A stretch of 64,000 bases of DNA from assembly GCF_009696465.1 (NCBI RefSeq), contig NZ_VULX01000001.1, forward strand, positions 62,001 to 126,000, in the 5' to 3' direction. This DNA comes from Inconstantimicrobium porci (GTDB lineage Bacteria > Bacillota > Clostridia > Clostridiales > Clostridiaceae). A program made the position numbers and the translations under genes. The notes below the pieces were generated by a model, which was given only the letters and a program-made list of their open reading frames with translations, ran no database searches and had not been told where the DNA came from. Positions 17,739 to 28,271 of this stretch are shown here, in pieces (within the stretch, counting starts at the first letter, position 1; every line of letters starts with the position of its first letter).

Positions 17739-18016
17739 CATTATACAATTAGTCTCTATAAAAAATGCATAAAATGAACTAATAATTATACAGTGTAAAA
17801 TTGAGGAAGGTACCAAAATGGTGCCTTATTTTTTTACTTTTATTTACAAAACGGATATAAAAGTACAATATATTGTAAAACTGCTAAAGTTACCATGTGA
17901 ATATTGACATGTTTTAAGCAATAAACTAATATTGATAACAAACTTTACTATTCTGTATAAATATAACAAAAAGTGAATAAGATGCAATAAGCAGTAAGGA
18001 AAAAGGAGGTATGATA
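17739..18016 (+). promoter_or_regulatory. his operon promoter region
   Basis: TTGACA (17904-17909), 17-base spacer, TAATAT (17927-17932) is a near-consensus promoter; a second TTGATA/TATAAA pair overlaps downstream. The leader is about 80 bases and holds no open frame rich in His codons and no terminator, so attenuation is not evident. Confidence 0.75.
17807..17836 (+). terminator. Hairpin with T-run upstream of the his promoter
   Basis: AAGGTACC pairs with GGTGCCTT around AAAAT, followed by ATTTTTTTT. It lies between the IS30 remnant and the his promoter and so cannot attenuate that promoter. It may insulate his from upstream transcription or be the relic of an older leader. Confidence 0.7.
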
Positions 18017-19165
18017 ATGAATAAAAAAAATATGCTTCCAGATGGGACAAGGGATCTAATATTAGACGAATGTGTAATAAAAAAGTCTTTAGAGAGAAGT
18101 ATAGACGGACTGTTTGAGTCATGGGGCTATAAGGAAGTAATAACACCTACAGTTGAATATTATGAAACATTCAATAATGAAACTCAGAGTCTCAATGAGG
18201 AAGATATGTACAAGTTCTTTGATAACAGGGGCAGGATACTTGTGCTAAGACCTGATATGACTATACCCATTGCCAGGGTTGTTGAGACAAAATTTAAAGA
18301 TACAAAGTTACCGCTAAGAATAAGATATGTTTCTAATATTTTTAGAGTTCATGAAAGCTTTGGGGGGAAGACAAATGAATTCACTGACTGTGGGGTTGAG
18401 TTTATAGGCTATGAAGATAAAAAAGCAGATTTAGAAGTGCTTGTAATGGCACTAGAAGCTTTGACAAAGCTGGATCTTGATGATTTTAAACTTGAAATTG
18501 GTAATATTGGTTTTTTGAAAGGTGTACTTAATAGTCTTAATATTACAGAAAACGAGAAAAGACATATAGCACAGTTCATTGAAGACAAGAATCTGACTAG
18601 TCTTGAAGACTATCTTGACAGCCTTAAGATAGATAATGATTATAAGAAATTTCTCAATAGAGTGCCGTGGATGTTTGGTGACAGTTCAATCCTTAAAGAG
18701 GCAGTGAAGTATGCATTTAATGAAAGTATATTATCAAATATAAAATATCTTGAAACTTTATATCATGAACTTTCGGAGCTTGGTTATGGGCATAAAGTGA
18801 TTTTTGATCTTGGCATGGCTCCAAGGCTAAATTATTATAGCGGTATAATCTTCAGAGGATTTAGCGAAGGTATTGGAAGCTCTTTTTTAAGAGGTGGCAG
18901 ATATGACAAGCTTATTAAATCAAAGGATGGCTCTTTTATGAATGCTGTTGGATTTTCAGTAGATATAAATGCAGTTATTCCAATTATCAAAGAAAAATTT
19001 CAAGGATTTGTTAGTAAGGATAAATATACTATTTATTATAATCTTAAAGATAATATAAAAGCTGTTAAAGAGAGCATTAAACTTAGAAATAATGGGGCTA
19101 TTGTAAAGCTTATTCCTGATAATGACATAGAAGAAATAAAGGTAGTAAAAAGTGAGGTGAAGTAA
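18017..19165 (+). CDS. hisZ: ATP phosphoribosyltransferase regulatory subunit HisZ
   Basis: Histidyl-tRNA synthetase-like subunit needed by short-form HisG for the first step of histidine synthesis. 382 residues. Class II synthetase-like motifs: LPDGTRDLILDE at the start, VLRPDMTIPIARV, RIRYVSNIFRVHE, GVEFIG and FLRGGRYDKL. There is no C-terminal anticodon domain, as expected. Two ATGs are possible; GGAGGT abuts the first (18011), so the second at 18017 is chosen. First gene of the operon; its stop touches the hisG start. Confidence 0.95.
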   Translation: MNKKNMLPDGTRDLILDECVIKKSLERSIDGLFESWGYKEVITPTVEYYETFNNETQSLNEEDMYKFFDNRGRILVLRPDMTIPIARVVETKFKDTKLPLRIRYVSNIFRVHESFGGKTNEFTDCGVEFIGYEDKKADLEVLVMALEALTKLDLDDFKLEIGNIGFLKGVLNSLNITENEKRHIAQFIEDKNLTSLEDYLDSLKIDNDYKKFLNRVPWMFGDSSILKEAVKYAFNESILSNIKYLETLYHELSELGYGHKVIFDLGMAPRLNYYSGIIFRGFSEGIGSSFLRGGRYDKLIKSKDGSFMNAVGFSVDINAVIPIIKEKFQGFVSKDKYTIYYNLKDNIKAVKESIKLRNNGAIVKLIPDNDIEEIKVVKSEVK

Positions 19166-19789
19166 ATGAGTCTTAGTATAGCACTTACAAAGGGCAGGCT
19201 GGAAGAGGAGACTGTAAGAATTTTTGAAAAAGCAGGTTATGATCCATCTGAACTTAAGAATAAGGGGCGTAAGCTGGTATTTATTGATAAGAGTGATGAT
19301 ATAAAGTATTTTCTTGTAAAGGCAGCAGACTCAATAACTTATGTGGAGCATGGTGTGGCTGATATTGGAGTTGTAGGCAAGGATACAATAATGGAAAGCA
19401 GTCAGCAGTGTTATGAGGTGCTTGATCTTAAAGTAGGCAGATGTGGTTTTATTGTGGCGGCACTTCCAGATAACAATATATTCAAGAAAGTTGGCCATAT
19501 AAAGATAGGTAGCAAGTATCCTAATGTAGCTAAGGAGTATTTCAAGAAGAGAAATATGGATGTTGAAGTTGTCAAGATTGAAGGGTCAGTTGAATTGTCA
19601 CCTATTCTTGGATTATGTGATGGCATTGTAGATATCATGGAAACAGGAACTACTCTAAGAGAAAATGGTCTTGTTGTTTTAGACAGGATATGTGACATAA
19701 GTGCAAGGCTTATCGTCAATAAGGCAAGTTTTAAGATGAAACAGCAGGAAATTGGGGGATTTATCAAAAGGATAAAAGCTGTTATTTAA
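19166..19789 (+). CDS. hisG: ATP phosphoribosyltransferase, short form
   Basis: Condenses ATP with PRPP to start histidine synthesis. 207 residues, the short form lacking the C-terminal regulatory domain, consistent with hisZ next door. Motifs: ALTKGRLEEETVRIFEKAG, DIGVVGKDTIMES, and the PRPP site GIVDIMETGTTLRENGL. GAGGTGA ribosome site within the hisZ end; no gap after hisZ. Confidence 0.97.
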   Translation: MSLSIALTKGRLEEETVRIFEKAGYDPSELKNKGRKLVFIDKSDDIKYFLVKAADSITYVEHGVADIGVVGKDTIMESSQQCYEVLDLKVGRCGFIVAALPDNNIFKKVGHIKIGSKYPNVAKEYFKKRNMDVEVVKIEGSVELSPILGLCDGIVDIMETGTTLRENGLVVLDRICDISARLIVNKASFKMKQQEIGGFIKRIKAVI

Positions 19790-19819
19790 AATATTAATTT
19801 AATAATTGGGGGCGTTAAT

Positions 19820-21103
19820 ATGTTGAAATACATGGAGGTTAATGAAATCAGTAAGCAGCAGCTCATTAAGAGTTTAAGAAGCAGATCGTTAAAAGCAGAT
19901 GAAAGTGTTACAAAAAGTGTAGCTGATATTATAGAGAAAGTTAAAAATGAAGGAGACAAAGCTTTATATGAACTTACAGAAAGATTTGATCTTGTAAAGC
20001 TGGACTCTTTTGAAGTTACAGAGAGTGATCTTAATGAGTGCATTGAAAAAGCAGGCAAAGAATTTATAGATGCTCTTAAGGAGGCTAAGGAGAATATTGA
20101 AGAGTATCACAAGAAGCAGAAAGCCAATGGCTACATAATAACTAAAAACAATGGTGTCTACCTTGGACAGAGAGTTATTCCCCTAGAGAGAGTTGGGGTA
20201 TATGTACCTGGAGGAACAGCAGCATATCCATCATCAGTTCTTATGAATGTAATTCCAGCAAAAGTGGCAGGAGTAGATGAAATAGTTATGGTTACGCCTC
20301 CAGATAAGAATGGTGGCATAAATCCTTATATAGGAGCAGCTGCCAAGATTGCAGGTGTAGATAAGATATATAAAGTTGGGGGAGCACAGGCAGTTGCAGC
20401 TTTAGCTTATGGTACAGAAACCATTATAAAGGTAGACAAGATAGTGGGTCCAGGAAATATATTTGTGGCTGAAGCTAAAAAAATGGTTTTTGGACTTGTA
20501 GATATTGATATGATAGCAGGGCCAAGTGAAATACTTGTAGTTGCAGATGAAAAGTCTAATCCAGTTCACGTAGCAGCAGATCTTATGTCACAGGCTGAGC
20601 ATGATAAGATAGCTAGTGCCATACTTGTAACTACCTCTAAAAAACTATATGAGAAAGTGGAAGAAGAGCTTAAGAGACAATGTGAGTATCTTGAAAGAAA
20701 AGAAATAATTAAAGAGTCATTAAAAAATTATGGTAAGGCTATTATTTGTGAAAGCATCGAAGAATGTATTGATATATCTAATATAATTGCACCTGAGCAT
20801 CTTGAACTTATGGTGGATGAGCCTATGCAGTATCTAGGTCTTGTAAGAAATGCCGGATCAGTATTCTTAGGCAGATATACTCCAGAACCTATAGGTGACT
20901 ACTTTGGAGGTACCAATCATGTGCTTCCTACAAGTGGTACAGCAAGATTTTTCTCTCCTTTATCAGTGGACAGCTTTATCAAGAAGTCATCTTTTATTTA
21001 TTATTCTAAGGAAGCAGTAAAGAAGGATGGCAGAAAGATTATTACCATGGCAGATAAAGAAGGATTAACTGCACATGCAAATTCAATAAAAGTGAGGTTG
21101 TAA
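19820..21103 (+). CDS. hisD: Histidinol dehydrogenase
   Basis: Zinc enzyme oxidising L-histidinol to L-histidine with NAD in two steps. 427 residues, full length. Signature region [21 protein letters not shown], the [16 protein letters not shown] segment, [12 protein letters not shown], and the active-site APEHLELM and [15 protein letters not shown] with catalytic His residues. GGGGGCG site before the ATG; 30 bases after hisG. Confidence 0.97.
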   Translation: MLKYMEVNEISKQQLIKSLRSRSLKADESVTKSVADIIEKVKNEGDKALYELTERFDLVKLDSFEVTESDLNECIEKAGKEFIDALKEAKENIEEYHKKQKANGYIITKNNGVYLGQRVIPLERVGVYVPGGTAAYPSSVLMNVIPAKVAGVDEIVMVTPPDKNGGINPYIGAAAKIAGVDKIYKVGGAQAVAALAYGTETIIKVDKIVGPGNIFVAEAKKMVFGLVDIDMIAGPSEILVVADEKSNPVHVAADLMSQAEHDKIASAILVTTSKKLYEKVEEELKRQCEYLERKEIIKESLKNYGKAIICESIEECIDISNIIAPEHLELMVDEPMQYLGLVRNAGSVFLGRYTPEPIGDYFGGTNHVLPTSGTARFFSPLSVDSFIKKSSFIYYSKEAVKKDGRKIITMADKEGLTAHANSIKVRL

Positions 21104-21105
21104 TT

Positions 21106-22137
21106 ATGGGAGTATATAGTCAGTATATAGACACAGACAGCATTGAAAGTATCAGACTTAACAGCAATGAGGTTTATATGGATTTAGATTATGATTTAAA
21201 ACAGAAGCTAAAGAAGTCTTTAAGTAATCTGGAGTTTAACAGATATCCATCAAATGATATGAGTGAAATAAAAAAGTTATATGCAGATTATGCAGATGTA
21301 AAGCCAGAAAACATTATTGTCTGTAATGGTTCAGATGAATCACTAGATATAATTATAGGAAGCATCATCAATGATAATAAAAAAGTCTTAACCTTATCAC
21401 CTGATTTTGTGATGTATGATTTCTTTACAAATATGTTCAAAGGCAAGCTTGTTAAATATGATGTGGGTACAAAGATGAGTTTTAATATGGATGAGTTTAT
21501 AGCACTTGGCAAAAGTGAGGATGTGGATCTTATTGTCTTTTCTAATCCTAATAATCCTACAGGCATGGCTGTAAACTTAGCTGATATCTTAAAACTTTTA
21601 AATGAGTTCAAGGACAAAACAGTAATAATTGATGAAGCTTATTATGAATTTAATGGTGAGACTGTACTTCCTTATATTAATGAATTTAAGAATCTTATAG
21701 TAACAAGAACTTTATCTAAAGCATGGGGACTAGCTGCACTTAGAATGGGCTTTTTAATTTCAAATGAAGACAATATAAATAAGTTTATGGAAAGTAAAGT
21801 GCCTTACACAGTAAGCAGCTTTTCTAAGATGGCTGCAGAAATAGTACTTCAGGATAAGCAAAGACCAATAAGAAATGCTGAGATAATAGTAAGTGAGAGA
21901 AAGTCGTTATATGAGAATTTGAAGAAAATAGAAAATGCATCTCATGGCAGTGTAGTATTTTATGAATCAAAGTCAAATTATATTTATGGTAGAACTGAAA
22001 ATAAAGAAAGAATGCTTCAATCACTTGCAGAAAATAATATTTATATCAGAAATTTTGATGGCAGTGCATTCAGGATAACTGTAGGTTCTTCGGAGCAGAA
22101 TGAAAAACTGCTGGCAGTACTTAATAACGTATTTTAG
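21106..22137 (+). CDS. hisC: Histidinol-phosphate aminotransferase
   Basis: PLP enzyme converting imidazole-acetol phosphate and glutamate to histidinol phosphate. 343 residues. Class I/II aminotransferase fold with [24 protein letters not shown], the [10 protein letters not shown] segment, and the PLP lysine in [17 protein letters not shown]. Two bases after the hisD stop. Confidence 0.96.
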   Translation: MGVYSQYIDTDSIESIRLNSNEVYMDLDYDLKQKLKKSLSNLEFNRYPSNDMSEIKKLYADYADVKPENIIVCNGSDESLDIIIGSIINDNKKVLTLSPDFVMYDFFTNMFKGKLVKYDVGTKMSFNMDEFIALGKSEDVDLIVFSNPNNPTGMAVNLADILKLLNEFKDKTVIIDEAYYEFNGETVLPYINEFKNLIVTRTLSKAWGLAALRMGFLISNEDNINKFMESKVPYTVSSFSKMAAEIVLQDKQRPIRNAEIIVSERKSLYENLKKIENASHGSVVFYESKSNYIYGRTENKERMLQSLAENNIYIRNFDGSAFRITVGSSEQNEKLLAVLNNVF

Positions 22138-22148
22138 GAGGCTTTATT

Positions 22149-22742
22149 ATGGAGAAGCGAGTATCTGAAAAGATAAGAAACACTAAGGAAACAAAGATTA
22201 AGGTTAAGATTGATCTTGATGGAAGCGGTAAAAGTAATATATGCACAGGAATTGGCTTTTTTGACCACATGCTTGATCTTTTTGCATTTCACAGCAAATG
22301 TGATTTGCAGGTAAAAGCAGATGGTGATCTTAATGTATGCGACCACCACACTATTGAGGATATAGGTATTACATTAGGACTTGCTGTTAAGGAAGCTCTT
22401 TCAGATAAAGTCGGAATAAACAGGTATGGAACTTTTCATGTGCCTATGGATGAAACTCTTGCTTTTGCTTCTCTTGATATCAGCAACAGACCATATCTAG
22501 TATTTGACTGTGACTTTAAAAGAGAAAAAGTAGGAGAGATGTCAACTGAGATGACAGAAGAATTCTTCAGGTCATTTGCTTTTAATGCAGGCATCACACT
22601 TCATCTTAAAGTCCTTTATGGCAGCAATGATCATCACAAAATAGAAGCGTTATTCAAAGCTTTCGGACATGCCTTTAAAGAAGCAAAACATGTAAATGAA
22701 GAAAACGGACTACCATCTACTAAGGGAACTCTTAATTTATAA
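22149..22742 (+). CDS. hisB: Imidazoleglycerol-phosphate dehydratase
   Basis: Manganese enzyme dehydrating imidazoleglycerol phosphate. 197 residues, the monofunctional form without a histidinol-phosphatase domain. Metal-binding motifs [26 protein letters not shown] and the second half pair [17 protein letters not shown] are intact. TAGGAGG site, 11 bases after hisC. A histidinol-phosphatase gene is not present in this operon. Confidence 0.97.
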   Translation: MEKRVSEKIRNTKETKIKVKIDLDGSGKSNICTGIGFFDHMLDLFAFHSKCDLQVKADGDLNVCDHHTIEDIGITLGLAVKEALSDKVGINRYGTFHVPMDETLAFASLDISNRPYLVFDCDFKREKVGEMSTEMTEEFFRSFAFNAGITLHLKVLYGSNDHHKIEALFKAFGHAFKEAKHVNEENGLPSTKGTLNL

Positions 22743-22869
22743 ATTATATATTTAGGATAAACAGAGGCAGTCAGATAAGTTGATATTTGACGTTGTGCTA
22801 AATACGTCAATTATCATTAATGAAGTGAAAGTTTTAACTATTTATATATAAACGATAGGAGGGCGTTTT
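22743..22869 (+). other. Intercistronic hairpin in the his operon
   Basis: 127-base gap. TTTGACG (near 22786) can pair with CGTCAATTA around TTGTGCTAAATA. No T-run follows, so it is not a classical terminator; it may affect mRNA processing or stability between hisB and hisH. Confidence 0.35.
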
Positions 22870-23490
22870 ATGGTAGTAATAATTGATTATGAAATGGGGA
22901 ATTTGAAGAGTGTTAGTAATGCTCTTAATCATCTTGGTATTGAAAACAAGATATCAGACGATGAAGATGATATTAAATCTGCAGATGCATTGATTCTACC
23001 GGGTGTAGGTGCTTTTCCTGATGCCATGGAAACTATAAATAAGAAGGGTATTGATGTAATTATAAAAGAAGAAGCGGTAAAAGGTAAGATGATTCTTGGT
23101 ATATGTCTTGGTATGCAACTTTTATTTGAAAAAAGCTATGAGAAGGTCGAAAAAGAAGGGCTTGGACTTTTAAAGGGCAGCATAGTTAAGATGATTGATG
23201 ATAAAGAACACAATATAAAGATACCTCACATTGGGTGGAACAGTCTTGCATACAACAGAAAGCATAAAATAATTGATGGCGTTGATGAGGGCAGCTTTGT
23301 ATATTTTGTACATTCTTATTGTGCAGCGGGTTACGATAGTGGAGATTTAATTGCTTATAGTGAATATGGTGAAAATAAGATTCCTGGTATTGTGGCGCAT
23401 AAAAACGTCATTGGTATTCAGTTTCACCCTGAAAAGAGTGGTGAATGTGGTCTTAAAATGCTTAAGAATTTTGGGGAGATGATTAAATGA
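22870..23490 (+). CDS. hisH: Imidazole glycerol phosphate synthase, glutaminase subunit
   Basis: Class I glutamine amidotransferase that feeds ammonia to HisF. 206 residues. Catalytic triad: Cys in GICLGMQLLF, His and Glu in IGIQFHPEKSG. N-terminal DYEMGNLKSVSNAL and ALILPGVGAFPDAM are typical. TAGGAGG site. It overlaps hisA by four bases (ATGA). Confidence 0.97.
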   Translation: MVVIIDYEMGNLKSVSNALNHLGIENKISDDEDDIKSADALILPGVGAFPDAMETINKKGIDVIIKEEAVKGKMILGICLGMQLLFEKSYEKVEKEGLGLLKGSIVKMIDDKEHNIKIPHIGWNSLAYNRKHKIIDGVDEGSFVYFVHSYCAAGYDSGDLIAYSEYGENKIPGIVAHKNVIGIQFHPEKSGECGLKMLKNFGEMIK

Positions 23491-24200
23491 TTATTTTACC
23501 AGCAATTGATATTATAGATGGAAAACCAGTAAGGCTTTATCAGGGTGATTATTCAAAGAAGGAAATTGTAGCTGATGATATTTTTAAGACAGCTTTATCT
23601 TTTGAAAGCGATGGGGCAGAGTTTCTTCATCTTGTTGATCTTGATGGTGCTAAGACTGGCAGCAGAGTTAATCATGAACTTGTAATCAAGCTTGCGCAGG
23701 CTTTAAAAATTCCAATGGAGCTTGGAGGTGGTATCAGGGATTTTGAAACAATAAAGTATCTTCTTGATAATGGTGTTGCAAGAGTGATACTTGGTACAGC
23801 TGCGGTTGAAGATGAGAAGCTGTTAATAAAAGCAATTGATACATATGGTGGTAAGATTGCAGTTGGTATAGATGTCAGAGATGGCAGAGTAAGAACTAGG
23901 GGCTGGCTTGAGAATAGCAAAGCTAATTATATAGATTTTGCAAAGCATATGGAATCTGTAGGTGTTAAAAATATCATAGTTACTGATATCAGTAGGGACG
24001 GAACTCTTAAGGGACCTAATGTTGAGATGCTGAAAAAGCTTAAGAAATATGTTCAAATTAATATTACAGCATCAGGCGGAGTAAGCAGTATATATGATAT
24101 TAAAACTTTAAACAGCATTGATTTATATGGAGCTATTACAGGAAAGGCTGTTTATGCTGGGACACTTTCCTTAAAAGAAGCTATAGATATTTCAAAGTAA
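23487..24200 (+). CDS. hisA: Phosphoribosylformimino-5-aminoimidazole carboxamide ribotide isomerase
   Basis: TIM-barrel isomerase converting ProFAR to PRFAR. 237 residues. N-terminal LPAIDIIDGKPVRLYQGDY carries the first catalytic Asp, FLHLVDLDGAK and ELGGGIRDFETI are phosphate-binding segments, and TDISRDGTLKGPN holds the second catalytic Asp. Coupled to hisH by overlap. Confidence 0.97.
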   Translation: MIILPAIDIIDGKPVRLYQGDYSKKEIVADDIFKTALSFESDGAEFLHLVDLDGAKTGSRVNHELVIKLAQALKIPMELGGGIRDFETIKYLLDNGVARVILGTAAVEDEKLLIKAIDTYGGKIAVGIDVRDGRVRTRGWLENSKANYIDFAKHMESVGVKNIIVTDISRDGTLKGPNVEMLKKLKKYVQINITASGGVSSIYDIKTLNSIDLYGAITGKAVYAGTLSLKEAIDISK

Positions 24201-24212
24201 GGGGTGATTTAT

Positions 24213-24974
24213 ATGCATACAAAAAGAATTATTCCCTGCCTTGATGTAAAAGAAGGACGAGTGGTTAAAGGTATTAATTTTAAAGGGCTTGTTGATGTAG
24301 GCAATCCTGTAGATCTTGCAGAGTTTTATTACAAGCAGGGAGCAGATGAACTTGTATTTCTTGATATTACAGCCACTCATGAAAAAAGAGACATTATGGA
24401 GTCAGTAGTGAAAAGCGTGGCAGAAAAAATTTTTATTCCTTTTACAGTAGGCGGAGGTCTTAGAACTATTGATGATATTAGAAAGATTTTAAGAGCAGGA
24501 GCTGATAAGGTAAGTCTTAATTCAGCTGCTGTAAGAGATAAGAATCTTATTAGAGAAGGAGCATATTATTTTGGAAACCAGTGCATAGTGCTGGCTGCTG
24601 ATGCAAAGAAGAGGGATGATAGGACTGGCTGGAATGTAGTTATTGAAGGCGGTAGAAAAGATACAGGCATTGACCTTTTAAAATGGGTAGAAGAGGCTGT
24701 GTCACTAGGTGCAGGAGAAATACTTCTGACTTCAATGGATGCAGATGGTACGAAAAAAGGTTTTGATATAGAACTTACTAATGCTGTAAGCAATATTACT
24801 AACGTACCGGTTATTGCATCAGGGGGCTGCGGCTGTTTAGAAGATTTCTGTGATGTTTTTAAAGATGATACTGCAGATGCAGCTTTGGCAGCTTCACTTT
24901 TCCATTATGGAGAACTTACTGTGGGACAGGTTAAGGAATACCTTAAGAAAAGAAATATTCCTGTAAGAGTTTAA
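24213..24974 (+). CDS. hisF: Imidazole glycerol phosphate synthase, cyclase subunit
   Basis: TIM-barrel cyclase producing imidazoleglycerol phosphate and AICAR with ammonia from HisH. 253 residues from ATG 24213 with GGGGTG ahead; a GTG at 24204 is in frame but lies inside that site. Motifs: [45 protein letters not shown] and [12 protein letters not shown], with both catalytic Asp present. Confidence 0.97.
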   Translation: MHTKRIIPCLDVKEGRVVKGINFKGLVDVGNPVDLAEFYYKQGADELVFLDITATHEKRDIMESVVKSVAEKIFIPFTVGGGLRTIDDIRKILRAGADKVSLNSAAVRDKNLIREGAYYFGNQCIVLAADAKKRDDRTGWNVVIEGGRKDTGIDLLKWVEEAVSLGAGEILLTSMDADGTKKGFDIELTNAVSNITNVPVIASGGCGCLEDFCDVFKDDTADAALAASLFHYGELTVGQVKEYLKKRNIPVRV

Positions 24975-25322
24975 GTGGAGATGATGAGAGGTTTGACTAT
25001 AGATGAAAAGATTGAACTAGTGGATTTTGAAAAAGGAAATGGTCTTGTGCCAGCAATAGTTCAGGATTATGAGAGCATGGAAGTACTTATGCTTGCATAT
25101 ATGAATAAGGAAAGTTTACGTAAAACGCTTGACGGAGATACTACATGGTTTTACAGCAGATCAAGAAAAGAACTGTGGAACAAAGGAGCCACTTCAGGAC
25201 ACTTTCAATATATAAAGAATATAAAGATTGACTGTGATAATGACACAATTTTAATTCTTGTTGAGCAGATAGGAGCAGCATGCCATACAGGAAATAAGAG
25301 CTGCTTCTACAGAGAACTGTAA
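24975..25322 (+). CDS. hisI: Phosphoribosyl-AMP cyclohydrolase
   Basis: Zinc enzyme opening the purine ring of phosphoribosyl-AMP. About 115 residues, without the HisE domain that is fused in many species. Motifs: [47 protein letters not shown] and the zinc Cys/His in [13 protein letters not shown]. The start is uncertain: GTG 24975 follows the hisF stop directly, while ATG 24981 or 24984 and TTG 24993 also lie close to GTGGAG and GAGAGG. Confidence 0.93.
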   Translation: MEMMRGLTIDEKIELVDFEKGNGLVPAIVQDYESMEVLMLAYMNKESLRKTLDGDTTWFYSRSRKELWNKGATSGHFQYIKNIKIDCDNDTILILVEQIGAACHTGNKSCFYREL

Positions 25323-25332
25323 GTTAAGCTCA

Positions 25333-25393
25333 CAGGTAAGCGAATGAATTTTAACCGAAAGTGTTCACTATTAACTGTTCGTTATTCACTAAA
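25333..25393. repeat. Palindromic-family repeat fragment between hisI and hisE
   Basis: GGTAAGCGAATGAATTTTAACC followed by TTAACTGTTCGTTATTCACT. The same blocks form an arm of the large dyad at 31797-31963 (GAATTTTATCC, ACTATTCGTTG, GTTATTCACT). It is a partial copy of the dispersed intergenic family, inserted in the middle of the operon. Confidence 0.65.
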
Positions 25394-25411
25394 TTATAAG
25401 GAGGTATTGTT

Positions 25412-25738
25412 ATGAATGAAGATTTAAAAGATTTATATAAGGTTATTTTAGATAGAAAAGTAAACAAGGTTGATGGTTCTTATACAAACTATCTTTTTGA
25501 AAAAGGCATTGATAAGATTTTAAAGAAGGTTGGAGAGGAATGTACAGAGGTAGTTATAAGCTGCAAAGAAGATAACAAGACTGAGCAGGTAAATGAAATC
25601 TGCGATCTTGTATATCATGTCCTTGTACTTATGGCTGAAAAGGGGATAACTATTGATGATGTTTCAGAGGAGCTTGCTAATAGAAGCAGAAAAATAGGTA
25701 ACTTTAAAGGAGAAAGAAAGCCGATTACTAATGTTTAA
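25412..25738 (+). CDS. hisE: Phosphoribosyl-ATP pyrophosphatase
   Basis: MazG-like helical enzyme converting phosphoribosyl-ATP to phosphoribosyl-AMP. 108 residues, full length. SYTNYLFEKGIDKILKKVGEECTEVVIS holds the metal-binding Glu residues, and NEICDLVYHVLVLMAEKG the second EExxD-type site. AAGGAGG site of its own after the repeat-bearing gap. Last gene of the his operon. Confidence 0.96.
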   Translation: MNEDLKDLYKVILDRKVNKVDGSYTNYLFEKGIDKILKKVGEECTEVVISCKEDNKTEQVNEICDLVYHVLVLMAEKGITIDDVSEELANRSRKIGNFKGERKPITNV

Positions 25739-25782
25739 GTATTTTTAGTGATTATTCAAAAAATGCTCCCTGGTAAGTAAAG

Positions 25783-25813
25783 ATGCAGCAGGTTATTCTG
25801 CTGCATTTTTTGT
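25783..25813 (+). terminator. Terminator of the his operon
   Basis: ATGCAGCA pairs with TGCTGCAT, loop GGTTATTC, followed by TTTTTTG. Confidence 0.92.
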
Positions 25814-25836
25814 TTTATGAATATATATATATGAGA

Positions 25837-26399
25837 TTAATAACATTTTTTGCAGGCAGATAAGCCTCTGCTTTCGGCTTCAGTCAGTGAAACCTGATAA
25901 GCAGTTTTAGAATTACCACAGTTTGCGTGGCTGTGATACTTTTTGCCTGTTGCAGTTATATATACTTTTGCTCCTATGTTATCTGTGTTTACAGTACTGC
26001 TCTTTGGTACACTTCTTGAAGATGAAGAAGTTTCACCTGATGAGGAAGATGCACTTCTGCTTGCTGATTCACTAGCTATACGAGCTTCTTGGGCTTTTTG
26101 GGGCAATACGTTCTTCTTCAGCCTTTTTAGCTTTCTCATTATCTTTTTTAGTTATGATTTGAGTGCTTTTTCTAACAGTTTCTGCATGATTTACAGTTTT
26201 GTTTTTGTCGTCGTAATTTGTAGCAGCAGCTATGATTAAAAGAGCGGCAGCAGCAATTACTCAAGGCTTTTTGTAAAATGGCTTTTTCTTTTTACTGTCT
26301 GCAGTTGAGTAAGCATTACTTAGTTCAATTTGATTTTCCACTTTTTTGTGCTTAAAAGAAAAAATCTTTTCTTTAAATACTGAATTTTGATCCCATATT
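25837..26399 (-). pseudogene. Broken membrane protein with Ada-like metal-binding C-terminus
   Basis: Reverse-strand reading gives FSFKHKKVENQIELSNAYST, KKKKPFYKKP, a TGA where a Trp would fit, VIAAAALLIIAAATNYDD (a TM segment), a charged stalk, then a frameshift near 26100-26105 into the surviving frame: a Ser-rich linker and a C-terminal YHSHANCGNSKTAYQVSL...SACKKCY, a Cys-rich module like that of Ada metal-binding domains. One nonsense and one frameshift lesion make it a recent pseudogene. The last 100 residues are open from an ATG at 26139 but would lack the membrane anchor and a ribosome site. The original start is unclear (perhaps GTG near 26340). Confidence 0.75.
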
Positions 26400-26499
26400 T
26401 TATGTCTTCCCTATAAGTATGTAATTGGTTATTGAAACCTACCTTGCTAATTATAGCAAAATATTATATTTTGGCAATAAAAAACTAATTATATTTTTG

Positions 26500-26528
26500 T
26501 TGAAAAAACATCTTTATTTTGATAGGAT
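26500..26528 (+). promoter_or_regulatory. Probable promoter of the DUF1846 gene
   Basis: TTGAAA, 17-base spacer, TAGGAT. It lies about 58 bases before the ATG with no competing signal nearby. Confidence 0.5.
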
Positions 26529-26585
26529 ATAAGAATATTGTTTTAAACTATGAAGATAAAAAATATGGATTACTTAGGAGGTTTT

Positions 26586-28094
26586 ATGAAAATAGGATTT
26601 GATCACAAAAAGTATCTTGAAGAGCAGTCTAAATTTATTCTTGAAAGAGTAAATAATTATGACAAGTTATATCTTGAATTTGGAGGAAAGCTTTTATTTG
26701 ATAAGCATGCTGCTAGATGCCTTCCTGGATTTGATGAAAACGCAAAGATAAAACTTCTTCACAAACTTAAGGATAAGGCTGAAATAATAATCTGTGTTTA
26801 TGCAGGAGATATCGAAAGAAATAAGATCAGAGGAGATTTCGGTATAACTTATGACATGGATGTTTTAAGACTTATTGATGACCTTAGAGCTTATGATCTT
26901 GATGTTAACAGTGTTGTTATTACAAGATATGATGAACAGCCTTCAGCTGAAATATTTATAAACAAACTTGAAAGAAGAGGTATCAAGGTTTATAAACATA
27001 AATCTACAAAGGGTTATCCTACAGATGTGGATACAATAGTAAGTGATGAAGGATATGGAAAGAATCCATATATAGAAACAACTAAGCCAATAGTTGTTGT
27101 TACTGCACCAGGACCAGGAAGCGGAAAGCTTGCTACTTGTCTTAGCCAGCTATATCATGAATTTAAGAGAGGAAATGTGGCTGGATACTCTAAGTTTGAA
27201 ACTTTCCCAGTATGGAATGTGCCACTAAAGCATCCTTTAAATATAGCTTATGAAGCTGCGACAGTTGACCTTAAGGATGTTAACATGATAGATCCATTCC
27301 ATATGGAAGCATACAACCAGATTGCAGTTAACTACAACCGTGATGTTGAAAGTTTTCCGGTTTTGAAGAGAATAATCGAAAAGATAACAGGAAAAGAAGC
27401 TGTATACAAATCTCCAACAGATATGGGAGTTAACAGAGTAGGATTTGGAATAATAGATGACGAAGTGGTTAAAGAAGCTTCAAGACAAGAAATAATCAGA
27501 CGTTATTTTAAAACAAGCTGTGATTACAAGAAGGGATACTGTGATAAGGAAACTGCAGATAGAGCAAAACTTATTATGGATGAACTTGAACTTAAGGAAA
27601 GTGACAGAGTAGTAGTTGAACCTGCTAGAAAATATGCTGCTAAGCTTAATGAAGGCAATGATACAAATAAGCTTTGTTCAGTAATAGCTCTTGAACTTGA
27701 AAATGGAACAATAGTAACTGGAAGAAGTTCTGACATTATGGATGCATCTGCAGCACTTATACTAAATTCAGCAAAAAGTCTTGCAGGTATTGCTGATGAT
27801 TTACATCTTATATCACCAATGGTTTTAGATCAGATTCTAAAACTTAAGAAAGAAACTTTAGGCTACAGAGCATCAGGACTTAACAGCCAGGAAATACTTA
27901 TAGCTTTAAGTATTTGTGCGGCAACAAATCCAGCTGCACAGGCTGCTCTTGATAAAATAGTATGTCTTAAGAATTGTCAGGCTCATTCAACAACTATATT
28001 GCCTTCAAGCGATGAAGATACATTCAGAAAGCTTGCTGTGGATATAACTTGTGATGATGTATATCAAACAGAAAGCTTATTCTATGGAAACTAA
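26586..28094 (+). CDS. DUF1846 family protein
   Basis: 502 residues, cytosolic, typical length for DUF1846 proteins. Conserved stretches include [55 protein letters not shown] and [20 protein letters not shown], the last resembling a nucleotide-binding loop. Start chosen at ATG 26586 because AGGAGG lies just before it; the ATG at 26550 has no site. Structures of this family are known but the reaction is not. Monocistronic, with its own promoter and terminator. Confidence 0.93.
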   Translation: MKIGFDHKKYLEEQSKFILERVNNYDKLYLEFGGKLLFDKHAARCLPGFDENAKIKLLHKLKDKAEIIICVYAGDIERNKIRGDFGITYDMDVLRLIDDLRAYDLDVNSVVITRYDEQPSAEIFINKLERRGIKVYKHKSTKGYPTDVDTIVSDEGYGKNPYIETTKPIVVVTAPGPGSGKLATCLSQLYHEFKRGNVAGYSKFETFPVWNVPLKHPLNIAYEAATVDLKDVNMIDPFHMEAYNQIAVNYNRDVESFPVLKRIIEKITGKEAVYKSPTDMGVNRVGFGIIDDEVVKEASRQEIIRRYFKTSCDYKKGYCDKETADRAKLIMDELELKESDRVVVEPARKYAAKLNEGNDTNKLCSVIALELENGTIVTGRSSDIMDASAALILNSAKSLAGIADDLHLISPMVLDQILKLKKETLGYRASGLNSQEILIALSICAATNPAAQAALDKIVCLKNCQAHSTTILPSSDEDTFRKLAVDITCDDVYQTESLFYGN

Positions 28095-28116
28095 TAAAAG
28101 TATATAATGTTTTTGG

Positions 28117-28148
28117 AAAAACTCAGAATATAATTCTGAGTTTTTTTA
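28117..28148 (+). terminator. Terminator of the DUF1846 gene
   Basis: AAAACTCAGAAT pairs with ATTCTGAGTTTT around ATA, followed by T-run. Confidence 0.92.
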
Positions 28149-28271
28149 AAAATAACTCAATAAATTAAAAGCTTAAATTTATAAAAATAGTATTTATTGT
28201 TAGTACATTTTTGATTATTATGGTAAAATCAATGTATATAAATAATAATATTATTTGGGAGGGGATCTTTT

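Noticed and set aside
17807-17836. Possible T-box or attenuator for the his operon
   Set aside because: It lies upstream of the clear his promoter, and no specifier stem or intact T-box core is visible.
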